Shown: positions 29,477-49,739 of the stretch, piece by piece | How positions within the stretch are numbered: position 1 is the stretch's first letter | Layout: each line of letters starts with the position of its first letter | Source: Symbiodinium natans | Taxonomy: Eukaryota; Sar; Dinophyceae; Suessiales; Symbiodiniaceae | DNA: 64,000 nucleotides | Assembly (NCBI GenBank): GCA_905221605.1 | Contig: CAJNDS010000513.1 | Location: 214,682-278,681, forward strand | Direction of reading: 5' to 3' | Translations under genes and position numbers: made by a program | Notes under the pieces: model-generated | What the model saw: the letters and a program-made list of their open reading frames with translations, nothing else | Told to the model about the DNA's origin: nothing | The model's database searches: none

Positions 29477-32400
29477 TCACTCCTTGTCGCTGCTGGACGA
29501 TGACGACTCGGAGTCTGACCCTTCAGCGCGTTTGCGCTTGCCACCAGTCGTCTGACAACCACCACTCGTCTGAGGACCAGGTGAGTCGGGCATCACCGAC
29601 GCGTCCAGGCTCGCCGCAGCCCTCGCAGCATCCAGGCGTGCTTCTTCCGCATGGCCGCCTGTCAGACTTCTGACACGGCTGATCGCTCTGCGAGTGAAGC
29701 CATTGTTGACTCCTCTGACAATCTCCACCATAATCTGGAATGTCAGGGATTGGCGCAGTGTGTCTGATTGGCCCGGCAAGCAAAAGGCCACGTAGGGAAC
29801 ACACTGTCTGGCGGCTTGCAAGGCTGCCAAGCCCGGCCCGGGCGTGAAGTCGATGATCTTCCACGTGGCTGGCCGTCTGACGCCGTAGAGGTTGTACATC
29901 TCCGCCCAAAACATCTCTGACGGAGACCAGGCAAACCAAGTCATGGTTTGGTCTGACTTGACACTTTCCTCCGGCGTCGTCTCTGGCTCACCGTCCACAG
30001 TCTGACTGTCCGCCGCCTCACCCTCAGCCTTTGTGTCTGACTCGTCGCCTTCGTGGTCCTCATCCCCCGCGCCGGCAGCCATGTCGTGCTCCTCCTCTCT
30101 GGCGGACACGGCGGTGGAAGTCCCCACTGCCTTGGCTCAGCGTGTCTCGTCTGACAGCAATGCTCGCCTCGGCACCACTTCGAATGCTGAGGCCTTGGAG
30201 GCTGCGCGTGTAGTTGCTCCCCGGCAAGTCAAGGAACTTCCGCGGCCGAGTCTCTGTCTGACACTTTGTCTTACAGAGGATGAACAAGTTCTCGACAGGA
30301 TCCGGCAAAGCAATCCGGCCTGTCTTACACGCCTTGGAGGAGTTCTTTCTGACGTAGCCGTCCTTGGTGAACTCGAGATTGTTGCAGCAGAGTCTGACTG
30401 GCGTGTTCATGAGCTTCTTCGGGTACTCTGAGTCCCCTTTCACAGCCTGTCTGACCTTGGAGTCTGGCAGGTCGCAGCGGCTAAGACTTTAACTAACACA
30501 GACCAGTTAACACAGACCAGTTCAATTAAATTCAACTCGACCCAGGTCTTGGAACGCATGGTGTGCAATCCAGCTGCCATGCGGGTCATCTTGCTGAAGT
30601 TGCTGGGACGGCGGGCATCTTTGAAAAGGAACATGTCGTTCTTCTGGAAGAGGCTCATCTCATGCCCACCCCCAATGTCTTTCTTCGGCAGCACCGCTTC
30701 CATAATGTTCTTGAAGTGGCTGTCGTCTAACTGCGGTAGCTGCCGCCAAGTCTTGCCAGCTAGGCAAGCACGGTCATACCGGCATGTGGAATCATAGATG
30801 TACACAGTTCTGTCTTCGGACGCAGCACCCGCAGCCGGCTTTGCGATGTCAGACACCATCTCGAACCATTTCGTGCTGTCTGGCTCCGACATGAAGGTCA
30901 CAAAGGATGTCAGACCTCAGTCAGAAGTGCACACAACAGAGCTCGCTACCCCCTCTGCGAGAGACTGACAGAATCGGAAGCACAAGTCATCTTTGAGGCT
31001 GGCACGGGCGGAGGCATACGAGAACATGCTCTGCAGCGCTGACGGCGCAACATTGTTGAAGCTGTCCGTCGCCAACGGGGGCAGTACCAGCTTTGGGAAC
31101 CATTCTGACAGCATCTGCATCACAACCTGGTTGTCTGCCACAAGATCCACATTTAGGTGGACTGTCTCTGAATTGGCACCACCTCATGCACGATGTTGGC
31201 AGGCTTGGCCGTGTCTTCCCCCATACGCGGGGTCTCCTGCGAGTCTGACACGGCATCCTCCACCTTCGTGTCAGGTTTCGGCTCAGGCTTCGGAGGCTGC
31301 ATCTCCTCTTCATGCAGCTGGAGAACCTTGTCGAGGTCGAAGTAATCCTGCAAAAGCATGACAAGGTCTTACATGTCCAACTATCACAGCACATGACACC
31401 AGAATGCTCCTCCTGCAACAGCTCTGGCGCAGACAACAAGGCTTCAGCCGACATGTTGACATCTCTCGCCAACGATTTCAGCAAGATGTGGTCGGCATTG
31501 CCGTCATACAGCATCTGCAAGCCTCGGGTCATACAGATATAATGATTCAATTCATATTCAAACTCAGACACAAGAAACATCATACACATACAGCACTAGA
31601 CAAGGTAGTGAAATAAGTGCAGCCAAACAACCCGTCGCAGCGGCCTGCACAGATGGTTTCGCAAACTTCTCCGAGAAGATTGGCGCCGTTGTCTTGCCAG
31701 GATCTGACAGCTCCATTTCCCTGCCACGAGGAAACATCCGATGAAAAGCTGTCCAATTGCCGAAAATCTCGTTGATCTCCTTGCATTGCAGCTTCCACGA
31801 GATGTAGTGGGAGATGCGACGAAGAGCCAAGAACGTCGGTACTGTCTTGCTTTTGGTGTCATCACGGATCGAGGCCGACAAGGTGTTTCTCAAGAGCCTG
31901 ATATGGATGCCAGAGACAACGAACTCTAACAGCTTGTTCTGCAATGCCAAGTTCTTGGGCACGGATGTCTTGCCACAGATAGCATCCAAAGCCGTCCACT
32001 TGGCCAGAGGGTGTTGCTTGCTGAAAGCAAACTCCAAGCCGTCCAGCTGGTTTCTGCACTCAGGTGTAAGTCGTCTGACGATTTTCAGATGACATTCAAC
32101 AGTCTTGGCACTGATCGACTCCTCGGCAAAATTCACCTTGCTGAACCACTGCGCCACGTCTGCTGCTGTGGAGGGCTTGTTCTGTCTCTTCAGCGACTCC
32201 TGCACTTCGTACGTCTGCAGACACTCCTTGTAGCCGAAGATCTGGCTGTTCAATGCATCTGCCTTCATGTCCTCCTCCAGCTGTCGTTTGGTCCTGGGTA
32301 GTCTGAGACAACACAATGTCTGTCACCGACAGCCTACGACGAATGACAAGAAGAACGATGCAACAGGTTCATGGCAAGCACGGGCTTCAATTGGGTTACA

Positions 32401-33355
32401 GCACCTCACCTTGCCAGCCGAGAGTCTGACCAAACTCATCATCAGACACCAGCAGCTTGAAGGTGACGGCAACACTGAGACTGGCCGTCTGGAAAGCCTT
32501 GATCGTCTCGTCTTTCTTGCCCCTGCGTGCCTGTGCGAAGGCATACTGCCATGCCATGCGAAACAGACTCTTGTCTGCCACTTCCCAATCACCAATTTCT
32601 GGCGGTTCTGACTTCGAGGTAGCACGGATCCTGAACTGACAGTGCACAGCCAGACACCCAACCTAGAAACAGCAGGCATAAAGAATTCAAACGAGAATCG
32701 TCGTAGCGTGCTTTGCCTCGCAAATCTTGCTGGGGTTCACGCCATCTGACGTGCAGAAATGATGCCGATACATTCTGAAAACGCTTCCCAGATTGGGCCA
32801 GAGACCGTCTGACTCGAATGCCTGGAATGCGAGTTTGGAATTGGAACGAGGGCCGTAAGCAGTCTGACGTGCACATTAATGTTCATTCTGACAGCTATCC
32901 CACATCCGTCTGACTCAGGCCGGGGCATCCAAGCCCAGCCAATGGAGCGGCACCGTGCACGTGTAGTGGGCTTTGCTTGCCATGTCTGACTGGTACCTCT
33001 TAGTGTCAAACGCATCAATGCCACCGAAGGGCTCGGGTTGAAGGTCTGACGATTCCATGCTCTCCAAGTAGTCTAACAGCGGGGACAAGACTTCCTTGGC
33101 CACGAGCTTCTGGTTAGTGCTGCCAACCCCTGCACTGTCTGACATCATCTTGGCCACATTGGCAGCCGCACGGTCTGACAAAGATTGCCGTGCCTTTGCT
33201 GGAGCGGCGGCGGCGTCTGACGGAGCACTGGCATTCATGGACACATCGGGGCGCCCTTGCGCTGCCTTCGGGGCATTGGCAGCTGGCGACGTCTTACCCT
33301 TTGCCCTCACTGCAGTAGCATTCGTCTTCGGTGTGGCCGGTTTTCGCGGTGGCAT
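29477..33355 (-). CDS. Large multi-exon protein with TPGPG methyltransferase-like motif
   Basis: Read right to left, the first exon (32,915-33,355) starts MPPRKPATPKTNATAVRAKG, a basic disordered tail. Further open segments lie near 32,400-32,650, 31,625-32,300, 31,370-31,545, 31,155-31,359, 30,920-31,150, 30,510-30,895, 30,245-30,440 and 29,477-30,127. The 31.6-32.3 segment is helical (FSKVNFAEESISAKTVECHL, KLQCKEINEIFGNWTAFHRM). The last exon has an acidic run, then IIDFTPGPGLAALQAARQCV PYVAFCL, which resembles a Rossmann-type SAM-binding loop. It ends in GGKRKRAEGSDSESSSSSSD, an NLS plus Ser/Asp tail. Treating these as one gene is inferred from strand, spacing and the single clear start and stop. 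Splice sites were not all resolved. TCTGAC is dense in the first and last exons. Confidence 0.55.
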
Positions 33356-33689
33356 CTTGCAGCTGAAGCGGCTCAGCTGTTTTTATCGCCCTGCTGCCCC
33401 CGAACTTTGCTTGAGCAAACTGGTCTGACAGGAAAAGCACAATGCTTGCAAAAGAGCCGGCATTCAAGAGCTCACACATGTGGGCAGTCTCCAACCCGGC
33501 AGCATGAGCAGTCTGACTGTTTCATGATGTCACACAGCAGTGGCACACAGACACACACAAAAGGTTCGGTCCTGAAAGTCCAATGCCACATTGCCGGTCT
33601 GTCGTCACGCCAAAGTCTGTGGCCTGCAAGTGACATACATCTCAACGGGCAACAGACAAAGTATACAGGCAACATGCTCAAACCCAAGC

Positions 33690-33915
33690 TGTGGGACGCA
33701 CTTTGGGCCTCCGGCTTCAGCAGGCCCAAAGTGCGTCCACGGCGCGCCGTGGACGCACTTTGGGGTCCATGAGGGGCCTGGCGGACACCGCGCGCCGTGG
33801 ACGCACTTTGGATTTTGGGAGGTTTTGGGCTTCATGAGGCCTAAAGTGCGTCCACGGCGCGCCGTGGACGCACTTTGGGCCTCCTCAAGCCGGAGGCCCA
33901 AAGTGCGTCCCGCGG
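33690..33915. repeat. Cluster of long perfect palindromes (AAAGTGCGTCC half-sites)
   Basis: Two perfect 34-bp palindromes (33,728-33,761 and 33,843-33,876) are built from AAAGTGCGTCCACGGCG and its complement. Further half-sites lie near 33,691, 33,803 and 33,898. The outer half-sites form additional stems with GGCCTCCGGC-type loops. The cluster lies between the histone-like gene (3' end) and the start of the large gene at 33,355. It could be a hairpin-type mobile element, a dimeric protein-binding site or an extrusion-prone boundary. Confidence 0.85.
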
Positions 33916-34137
33916 GTTGTCGTGTATCAATGCACAAGACTGGCTTTGGTGCGCTCGTGCCGCTTTTTTGGTTTCCCCGCGTTTGCCCCTGTCATATTTA
34001 GACACATCATGAGAGCTGAGCCCAGCCTCACATGGCTCAGGCTTGAATAAAACAAAGCCCACGCAGTGATCATGTGCGATCACTTGCAAAGTCTGGCTGC
34101 AAAGCATGGCTGTTGCAGCAGTCTGACTGTCAGCAGG

Positions 34138-34626
34138 TCACATCAATGCTAGCTGCATGTCAAGTGGAAGCAGTGTCTCACGCTCGGCGTCGATCTTCTG
34201 ACGAAACACATTTGAACGGTGAAACACACTGTCCAGGAACAACTCGGCTCCTTGCTGCAGAGTCCGACACGCGTCAGGCTGCATGCGAAAACCTGGTTTC
34301 ATTTCCTGGAGGATCTCGCGCATCACTTTCATCATCACGGTCTTTGGCAACAAGAAACGCTTGGTCCTGATGAGTCTGTCATCCAAGAGCTGTCTGACAC
34401 TCCGCCCCTTGATTGCTGCAACCTTCTTTCTGTCAGCATTCTGGGCGGCACCTGTCGGGGTCAAATCCTCCAGGTCCAGGTCCACCTTCACAGCACGCTG
34501 GGCATTCTCGAGCTTCACAGCATTCGTCGTCTGACTCCGGGCTGCAGTGGAGCTTTTTGTCGTCCCTTTTTCTTGTTTCACACGAACCTTCGGACTCTTG
34601 GGTTCCAGGCGCTGAATCACCCGCAT
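34138..34626 (-). CDS. Divergent histone H3-fold protein
   Basis: The intact 162-codon ORF starts MRVIQRLEPKSPKVRVKQEK and stops at TGA. Residues 91-162 align by eye with the H3 histone fold. Helix 1 matches as LPKTVMMKVMREILQEM (H3: LP-x-x-R-L-V-R-E-I-x-Q-D-F). The loop and helix 2 match as FRMQPDACRTLQQGAELFLD (H3: R-F-Q-S-x-A-x-x-A-L-Q-E-A-x-E-A-Y-L). Then come SVFHRSN (G-L-F-E-D-T-N) and TLLPLDMQLALM (T-I-M-P-K-D-I-Q-L-A-R-R). The protein ends about nine residues early. The ~90-residue N-terminal region is Lys/Arg/Thr-rich but keeps no canonical H3 tail. Ordinary H3 is almost invariant, so this would be a specialised variant (centromeric-like or element-encoded). It contains three TCTGAC sites. 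Confidence 0.75.
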   Translation of the reverse strand: MRVIQRLEPKSPKVRVKQEKGTTKSSTAARSQTTNAVKLENAQRAVKVDLDLEDLTPTGAAQNADRKKVAAIKGRSVRQLLDDRLIRTKRFLLPKTVMMKVMREILQEMKPGFRMQPDACRTLQQGAELFLDSVFHRSNVFRQKIDAERETLLPLDMQLALM

Positions 34627-34979
34627 AGCTGGCAGTCTAACTATAGTAATGAGGAGCAGGCTAGCCTGGTTTGAGCCTAAGTCCTAGACATATTCAATCA
34701 ATGGCCCAGCAGCCGAACATGTCAGGCTCTGCAGGCTGAAGCACCCTTGCCTTGCAGTTGCTGCGCAGCACGGAACGGCAAAACCAGAGACCTCGGCCAG
34801 AAAGAGATGACATTCAGTTAAATAAATTAACAGCAGGTCCTGCGGAGATTGCCAGACATCGCAAGCGCGCTGAGGCCAACTTTTTTCGGCCAGGAAGCCC
34901 TTCAGCCCTTGTGACGCGGACAGACACTGGTCTCTATAAAATTATGTACAGTCAGACACCGCTGCGGTTGGTGTCTGAC

Positions 34980-35201
34980 GTGCTCCATTTCCCAGGTCGC
35001 TCCACCTCAGGTGTAGTCAGTGATGGCATCATGGCAGAAGACTGGCTCGAAGAAAAAGAGAAGACAGATTGAAGAGACGGTCTGGCCAAGCTGCACTGTG
35101 ATCATTTCGAACATGTACTCCACATTGATTGGTTTGCCTGCTTTCTTGTTATCCCGCGATTTGTCCTTCTCCTTCGACTTCTTCGCTTTCTTGTCTGACA
35201 T
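34980..35201 (-). CDS. Small Lys-rich protein or first exon
   Basis: The start ATG (35,201) overlaps a motif copy (ATGTCAGAC gives M-S-D). The peptide is MSDKKAKKSKEKDKSRDNKK then AGKPINVEYMFEMITVQLGQ. A strongly basic, disordered N-terminus is followed by a short amphipathic helix. The downstream part is low-quality and probably intron. It lies just upstream of the histone-like gene on the same strand. The function is unknown; nucleic-acid binding is a guess from charge. Confidence 0.45.
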
Positions 35202-35294
35202 GAGGACCCAGGATCTCTTCTTTTGCCTCGGATGCACCACAAGGCCCATTGGGCAAGCACTGACACGACTGACACGACTGTCTGACATGTAATA

Positions 35295-44456
<9,162 letters not shown>

Positions 44457-44489
44457 TATTCTTATGATGGTCTGGCTTACTACTTCAAA

Positions 44490-44545
44490 CTTTGGCAAGT
44501 TCTTATGTCTGACAAAACTTTGGCAAGTTCTTATGCCTGACCAGT
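44490..44545. repeat. Tandem duplication ending at the motif
   Basis: ACTTTGGCAAGTTCTTATG followed by TCTGAC and then CCTGAC occurs twice in a row. The seam coincides with the TCTGAC motif. Confidence 0.85.
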
Positions 44546-45048
44546 TGAGTTCCGGGAATTTTTTGAGCACAGCTGGGCTGTCTTAAAGTGGTTTGTGATT
44601 CAGCTCCTGGTGAGTGGGTCTGGCTGTCGAGGCTGCGCCAAAAAATAGCACAGAGTCACAAGAACACTGACTGACCACATTGCAAGTTCAAGAATTCAAG
44701 CGCCAAGTCTGACTGCACCAGGCCACCACGAGGAAACGAAGACCTGGACCTGCCCAGACAAGACAATGCTGATGTCTGATGAACTGCACATTATTCTTCA
44801 CATGTAAACTGATCTGTTGAACAAGCTGACTCAGGCAACGGCAGATATCAGTTCTTTTGACATGTCGCGGTCTGAGAAGCCACAATTATTAAGGTCGGTC
44901 TCGCGCCTTTGGCACTAAGACAAAATTCCGGAGGGCAAGTCAGACGCAGGACTGGTCCCGACAACAGCTAGCCACTTCTTATGTGATTTAATTGAATTGT
45001 CTGATACTAGTACCACAGTGTCGCCTGTCTGACATCAAGTCCTGAGAC

Positions 45049-45505
45049 TTATCGCCGCCGTTTGTTCAAGTCCCGGCCAGGCCAGTTGCCACCCCACCGG
45101 TCTGACGAATTCCAGTCTGAGGATTTCCAGTCTGAGGATTTCCAGTCTGACACAGACCAGTCTGACTGCCTCTGTCGCCACCCGGGATTCCAGCCATGCC
45201 GCCCATCCTTCCAGGAATGATCGCCGTGGCTGCTCCAAGACGCCTCACTGTCTGACGGTTCTGGGCTCGTCTGTTTGCCTGGTTGGTCTGGCTCGGCATT
45301 GGGGACCGGGACGCTGGGGGCTGCCGTCTGACTCGCTGTCTGACCAAAGTTGGGGGTTGAAGGGCCTGGGTTTGTCTTACCATCGCCCTGGCTGGCGTCG
45401 GGTGACATCTTTTCAGCCCACCACTGCTCCAGAACTTGTCTGACCTGCTCGGGGCAAAGGTCCTTTTGGCCGGTCTGACTCGGATCCCAGTGAGCCTGCA
45501 GCATG

Positions 45506-45537
<32 letters not shown>

Positions 45538-47623
45538 CACAGCTAAATAGTAGAATACAATAATAGTAATAAATAATAATCATAAAAGACAAAAACATAA
45601 TATAACAATAATTAAACTAACACAAAAATAATTACTAACTTGTAATGAATAAATACGTTCACAGGCTGCATTGCACTAGTCCGATTCCGAGCGGCATCTT
45701 GCTTCGGCGTCGGCGGCTCCTCCGGATCATAAAATTGCTCCTGCTGCGTTTCCTGGCTGTCGTCGTCGGCCTTGACGGCGTCTGACTGACCTGTGTTCGC
45801 ATCAGCAGGAGGACCAGTGTCCGACGGCTGGCCAGGCGTCGAGGGACCAGCACCACCTTCAGCTTCGTCGTCTGTCGGAGGTGTCGGAGGAAGGGGCATC
45901 GTGGGGGGCGGTCCTGGCGGAGGTGCCGGTACTTCCTCAGATTTGACTGAGAGGCAGGACCAGGAACAATGACAAACACAACGTTGCTAGCAAAAGATAA
46001 TAAAGAATAATGTCAGTTTGCAGCCCGAGGTTCAGTCTGACAGCCGACTGTTCGGAAGCACTTGTACGGGTACCAGTCTGACACGGTGTAATCCCACGAC
46101 TGTGGGTGAAGACTCACTTAGTTGCAAGACAAAATTAGACTCTGACAAGTCTGACAAGCAATCTTGAAATGAAATCATTGACATGTCATTGTCTGACACA
46201 GGTCCAGGCACTGAGCAAGTACTCTTTCTCGTGAGCCCAGCCAGCTATCAGGTGATTCGAGTCGCGGTAGTGGTGCGCCCTGTCGTACGCCACCCATTGT
46301 CCTTGGGCATAAGACAGTCTGACATGTCCTTGTCTGACATAAGCTAAGCGAAGCTTTATGAATGCAGACGAACTGAATTAAAATTAATTTAATTCTAATT
46401 GCCCAAGCCACTGACGAGCTTGTACACGAGCTCAGCGGCGTACGCCTGTGCTCTGACGCGACATGGATGTGTCATCGTGGCCAAGACGACCTGAAGCACA
46501 CTCAGACTTTCTGGCAGTATGACAATGTCATGGCGGCCACGGCTGTCTGAGGATTCAATCATTCGGATTCAGATGAGGCGCCGCGTAGGACGCCCCGTCC
46601 ACCTCCAAGGCGTTGGAGGGCCCAATACATTGCCGGGCTGTGTTGGGCCACGTGGTCCATGATCTGACAGCAACACAGGAGCAGCCGACGCGTTGTGGTT
46701 ATTAAATTACTATGCCTGACTAGAAATGTTCAAAACGACCAATAATCATTATCGATACTGTACTGCTAACTAACAGTCTTGCTGATGTGAGGCCCGAGCA
46801 ACGAAACCATCGATGGCGTCGCTCCTGGTGGCCTTGGGCGCCGTCGGCACGGGCACAGCCGGGATCGCGTTCCAACCTCAATTGGACGCGGCATTCTGAC
46901 AGTCAACTGATTGGGTGAGCAGGCTGAAACATTGTCTGGCTAATGTTAATAAACCAAGCAGCACCGTCTGACGGCTGCGTGGAGAAGCTCGGCCTCCCGC
47001 TGCGGAACCCTTTCCCTGAGGGTTTCCATGAGCAGCCTTTGCCACTTCTGCAGGTCATCGGTGCTCCATGTCCTGACGGTCATGGGCCGACTCTGACTTG
47101 CCTGCCCTGCCTTGGGCTGGGAACGTGGCTGACCGTCTGATGACGACGTCTTGGGCTGGGAAGGTGGCTGGCCATCTGACGCTGCTGCCTGGGTTCTGGT
47201 CTTGGGCGGCGGCTGCGACTGGGATCTCGTCGTGGCCTGACTGACGGAACCTTTCTTTTTCATATAGGCTTTGCTGACCGCCCCAGCGGGTACGCCGGTT
47301 TGGGCGGCGGCGGGGGCAGGAGTCGGGGCAGGAGTCGGGGCAGGAGTCGGAGCTTCTGGCACTGTTGGCAAGGGGGTCTGACTCATCATTGAGGCTGGAA
47401 TGCCTTGCCGCACGACCGAGGGTTGGGGTGGAGGGCCAGCAGGCATTGGACTCGGAGCCGGCTGGGGCGTCTGACCACCAGCAGCCTTTGGAGTGGGAGC
47501 CGGCTGGGGTGTCTGACCACGTGCTGCCAGCTTCCTGTCGGCCTCAGAAAAAGTGGAGATTTCCGTGAGGTTGGAAATACTGATATTGTCATCGTCGTCC
47601 GCTCTGACTGGAATGGACGGCAT
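45049..47623 (-). CDS. Pro/Gln-rich protein with Ser-Asp-Trp C-terminus, at least three exons
   Basis: Exon 1 (about 46,975-47,623) starts MPSIPVRADDDDNISISNLT. It continues with P-T-P-A-P repeats and ends in the helix DLQKWQRLLMETLRERVPQR. Exon 2 (about 45,665-45,950) reads PPPTMPLPPTPPTDDEAEGG, and exon 3 (45,049 to about 45,500) reads DLCPEQVRQVLEQWWAEKMS. The C-terminus is SDWKSSDWKSSDWNSSD then RWGGNW and RRR before the stop at 45,049. The SDW repeat units each contain the motif. The protein is largely disordered with two short helices. No family recognised. Joining the exons is an inference from strand and style. Confidence 0.55.
45507..45660. repeat. AC microsatellite and AT-rich stretch
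   Basis: CACACA repeats (45,507-45,534) precede about 120 bp of AT-rich, stop-filled sequence, probably intron between exons 2 and 3 of the flanking gene. Confidence 0.9.
45960..46940. other. Intron or spacer without recognised exon
   Basis: Several TCTGAC copies occur (46,036, 46,078, 46,141, 46,149, 46,192, 46,319, 46,334). A GC-rich patch at 46,560-46,680 has no convincing frame. Confidence 0.5.
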
Positions 47624-47649
47624 GGCTGCGAGGAGTCTGCCTGACTGCT

Positions 47650-48600
47650 TACTACTAAGTCGCTAGGGACATTAGTAGTGACACGGTCTGACAATGTCAC
47701 TGACACTGACAATGAGAATCAGCTGGTAACCACGGCAGTAGTGCAGCTTACTGTTACTTTTATTTTAGTAATGTCGCGAGTCTGACAAGTGCCGTGCTTC
47801 AGATTCAATATTCCTCACTGCTTGTCGCAAAATTGCACTGCAAATATAAACCTTGCTTCTCAATGCCTCCATGCACCCACAGACAAATCATGCGAGCAAA
47901 CTCAAACAGCGATGAATGACGTCGATGCCTTCTCATCTCCAACGCCAACCGTGGTCGTTTGAAAGCCAAACCTGGGCAGGTTGAAGAGGAATCGGAAGGA
48001 CCAGTCTGTCTGACTCAGGAATGACGCAAAGCAAGGCTGCACTTGCAACACCAATCCAAGGCCCCAACATCATCTGACGAGGTGCTGCCACAACCTGCAC
48101 AGTGATGAAATGCACGGGAACACCAGGGGAGGGGTCGCACATACGGAGCTACAAACCAAAGACGCCGCCCTAATGAACTCACTCAAGAGACTTTTCGAAA
48201 ACTCAGCCATCGCCGCTTGCTCTGAGTCTGACGGACACAAGACCTTTCTGAGTCTGACGGACGCAAGACCTTTGGTCGGTCACTCCGTCTTACAGTTCGT
48301 CTGTACAGGAGTACGAGCTGCTCCCGGGCTAGGAACCGGGCGGTGAGGCACTGTGCAGTGAGGCTCTGGCTTCACGTCTGACGGTGGAGGTGGCGTCGTC
48401 TGGCAGGGAGCGATTGCAATGAGAAGATAGAGTCTTACTGTGAATTCTTCAATTGACATTGAGTATTAAAAAAATAACTATTATTATTTAAAAATGTTTG
48501 TTGAAGAGTCCTGCATGGCACCGATGAGGTCTATCGTTTTGTCCGCCAGCTTGACCTGAGCTTGTCTGACTTTACGAAGGCAATTCAAAAACAATTAATA
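47650..48600. other. Intergenic or intronic, no gene supported
   Basis: Short ORFs only. A tandem duplication GAGTCTGACGGACACAAGAC / GAGTCTGACGGACGCAAGAC (48,225-48,275) carries the motif in both copies. AT-rich sequence occurs from 48,460 to 48,650. Confidence 0.5.
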
Positions 48601-48654
48601 ATTTAATACATTGTCACATTTTATTAATTTAAAAATAAAATTATAGAAAAAAAC

Positions 48655-49284
48655 CTGAAACCAACGATGCCCAGGAGCAAAAGCCTCGGCCACACTTGCG
48701 CTGGCAGCGTCTGACGCTGGGACTAGGCTGCTGCTCGGTCTGGACTCGGACTTGTGGGACCAGTCATACCCGCTGGACCAGTCTGACGACCACCAGCCTG
48801 AGGAATGCCACTGCCAGCTTGGCCGCTGCTGCCATTTCGACGAAGTGTTCCACCAGGAATCTGACAGCCATTTTTTCTGCTGCGGCGACTTCTGCGCCGG
48901 CTGCTTTGACCGGGTCTTGGCCTTGGCCCTGGCCTTCGCAGCATTGGTGGCCAGCTTCTCCTTCAGCGTTGCATCCCTGCTTCGATTTTTGGCCGGGTCT
49001 GACTTGTCAGGATTCGGCGTCTGTTCGACCACTGCACCAGGCAGAAGTAACGTCCTGTTGGAGTCTGACGACCCAGCATCAGAATCAGAATCTTCACTGT
49101 CACCAAGCGGAAGTAACGTCCTGTTGGAGTCTGACAACCCAGCATCAGAATCATCAGGTTCTGATTTCGCATTGTCCTTGTCCTCGTCGCCAGAGTCTGA
49201 CTTGGAAGCTAACCGATTCCTCAGCCTCTTGCCCTTTTTGAAGTGGGGCTTCCCGTACATCTCGGCCTTGCGCTTACGCACCAT
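48655..49284 (-). CDS. Basic/acidic Trp-Ser-rich protein, first exon
   Basis: The ATG at 49,284 gives MVRKRKAEMYGKPHFKKGKR, a strong basic nuclear-type N-terminus. Two nearly identical Ser/Asp blocks follow (SDSNRTLLPLGDSEDSDSDA and SDSNRTLLLPG), then the Lys/Arg-rich helix KEKLATNAAKARAKAKTRSK and a Trp-rich segment (WQWHSSGWWSSDWSSGYDWS). It ends near HRWFQVFF at AT-rich sequence. The Trp/Ser-Asp style matches the C-terminus of the neighbouring gene at 45.0-47.6 kb, suggesting related proteins. The role is unknown. Confidence 0.6.
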
Positions 49285-49289
49285 GGCTT

Positions 49290-49735
49290 AGCTGCGACTC
49301 AAAAAAATAGTAGAGCTGGCTAGACTGCGTCTGACTGTGTGCAAGGCGCTCGTCGGAAAGAATCACGGCCCTGACCCTGGCCTACGGACAATTACGATGG
49401 CCTCCGACTCTGGCTGACTTGGGCCGATAGAATCACTGTGTCAAACCTCATGCCATGCTGGTCTGGCTGCATGAATGAAACAAGTAAATAAATCTGCTGA
49501 GTGGGCAATTAATAGTATTCGGGCCTGCAGGTCCGAAAATGCCACGAAGTTGTTGACTCGGCCTGAGCAAAGGATTTGACATTAATGATTATTAAGTCTG
49601 ACCCTGACAGCTCGCAGACTTATGTATTATTCAAACTCTCAAACTCAAGAATCTTGGCGCACCACTGCCACACGTCTGACCTGGTACCTTAGTGACCCAT
49701 TGGCACGCTCAGCTGACTGAGGCCAATGGTCTGAC
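49290..49735. other. Upstream region of the minus-strand gene series
   Basis: No ORF was supported. It is the 5' flank of the first gene in the minus-strand series. It includes TCTGAC at 49,330, 49,597, 49,675 and 49,732. A promoter is expected but no element was recognised. Confidence 0.4.
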
Positions 49736-49739
49736 TCAG

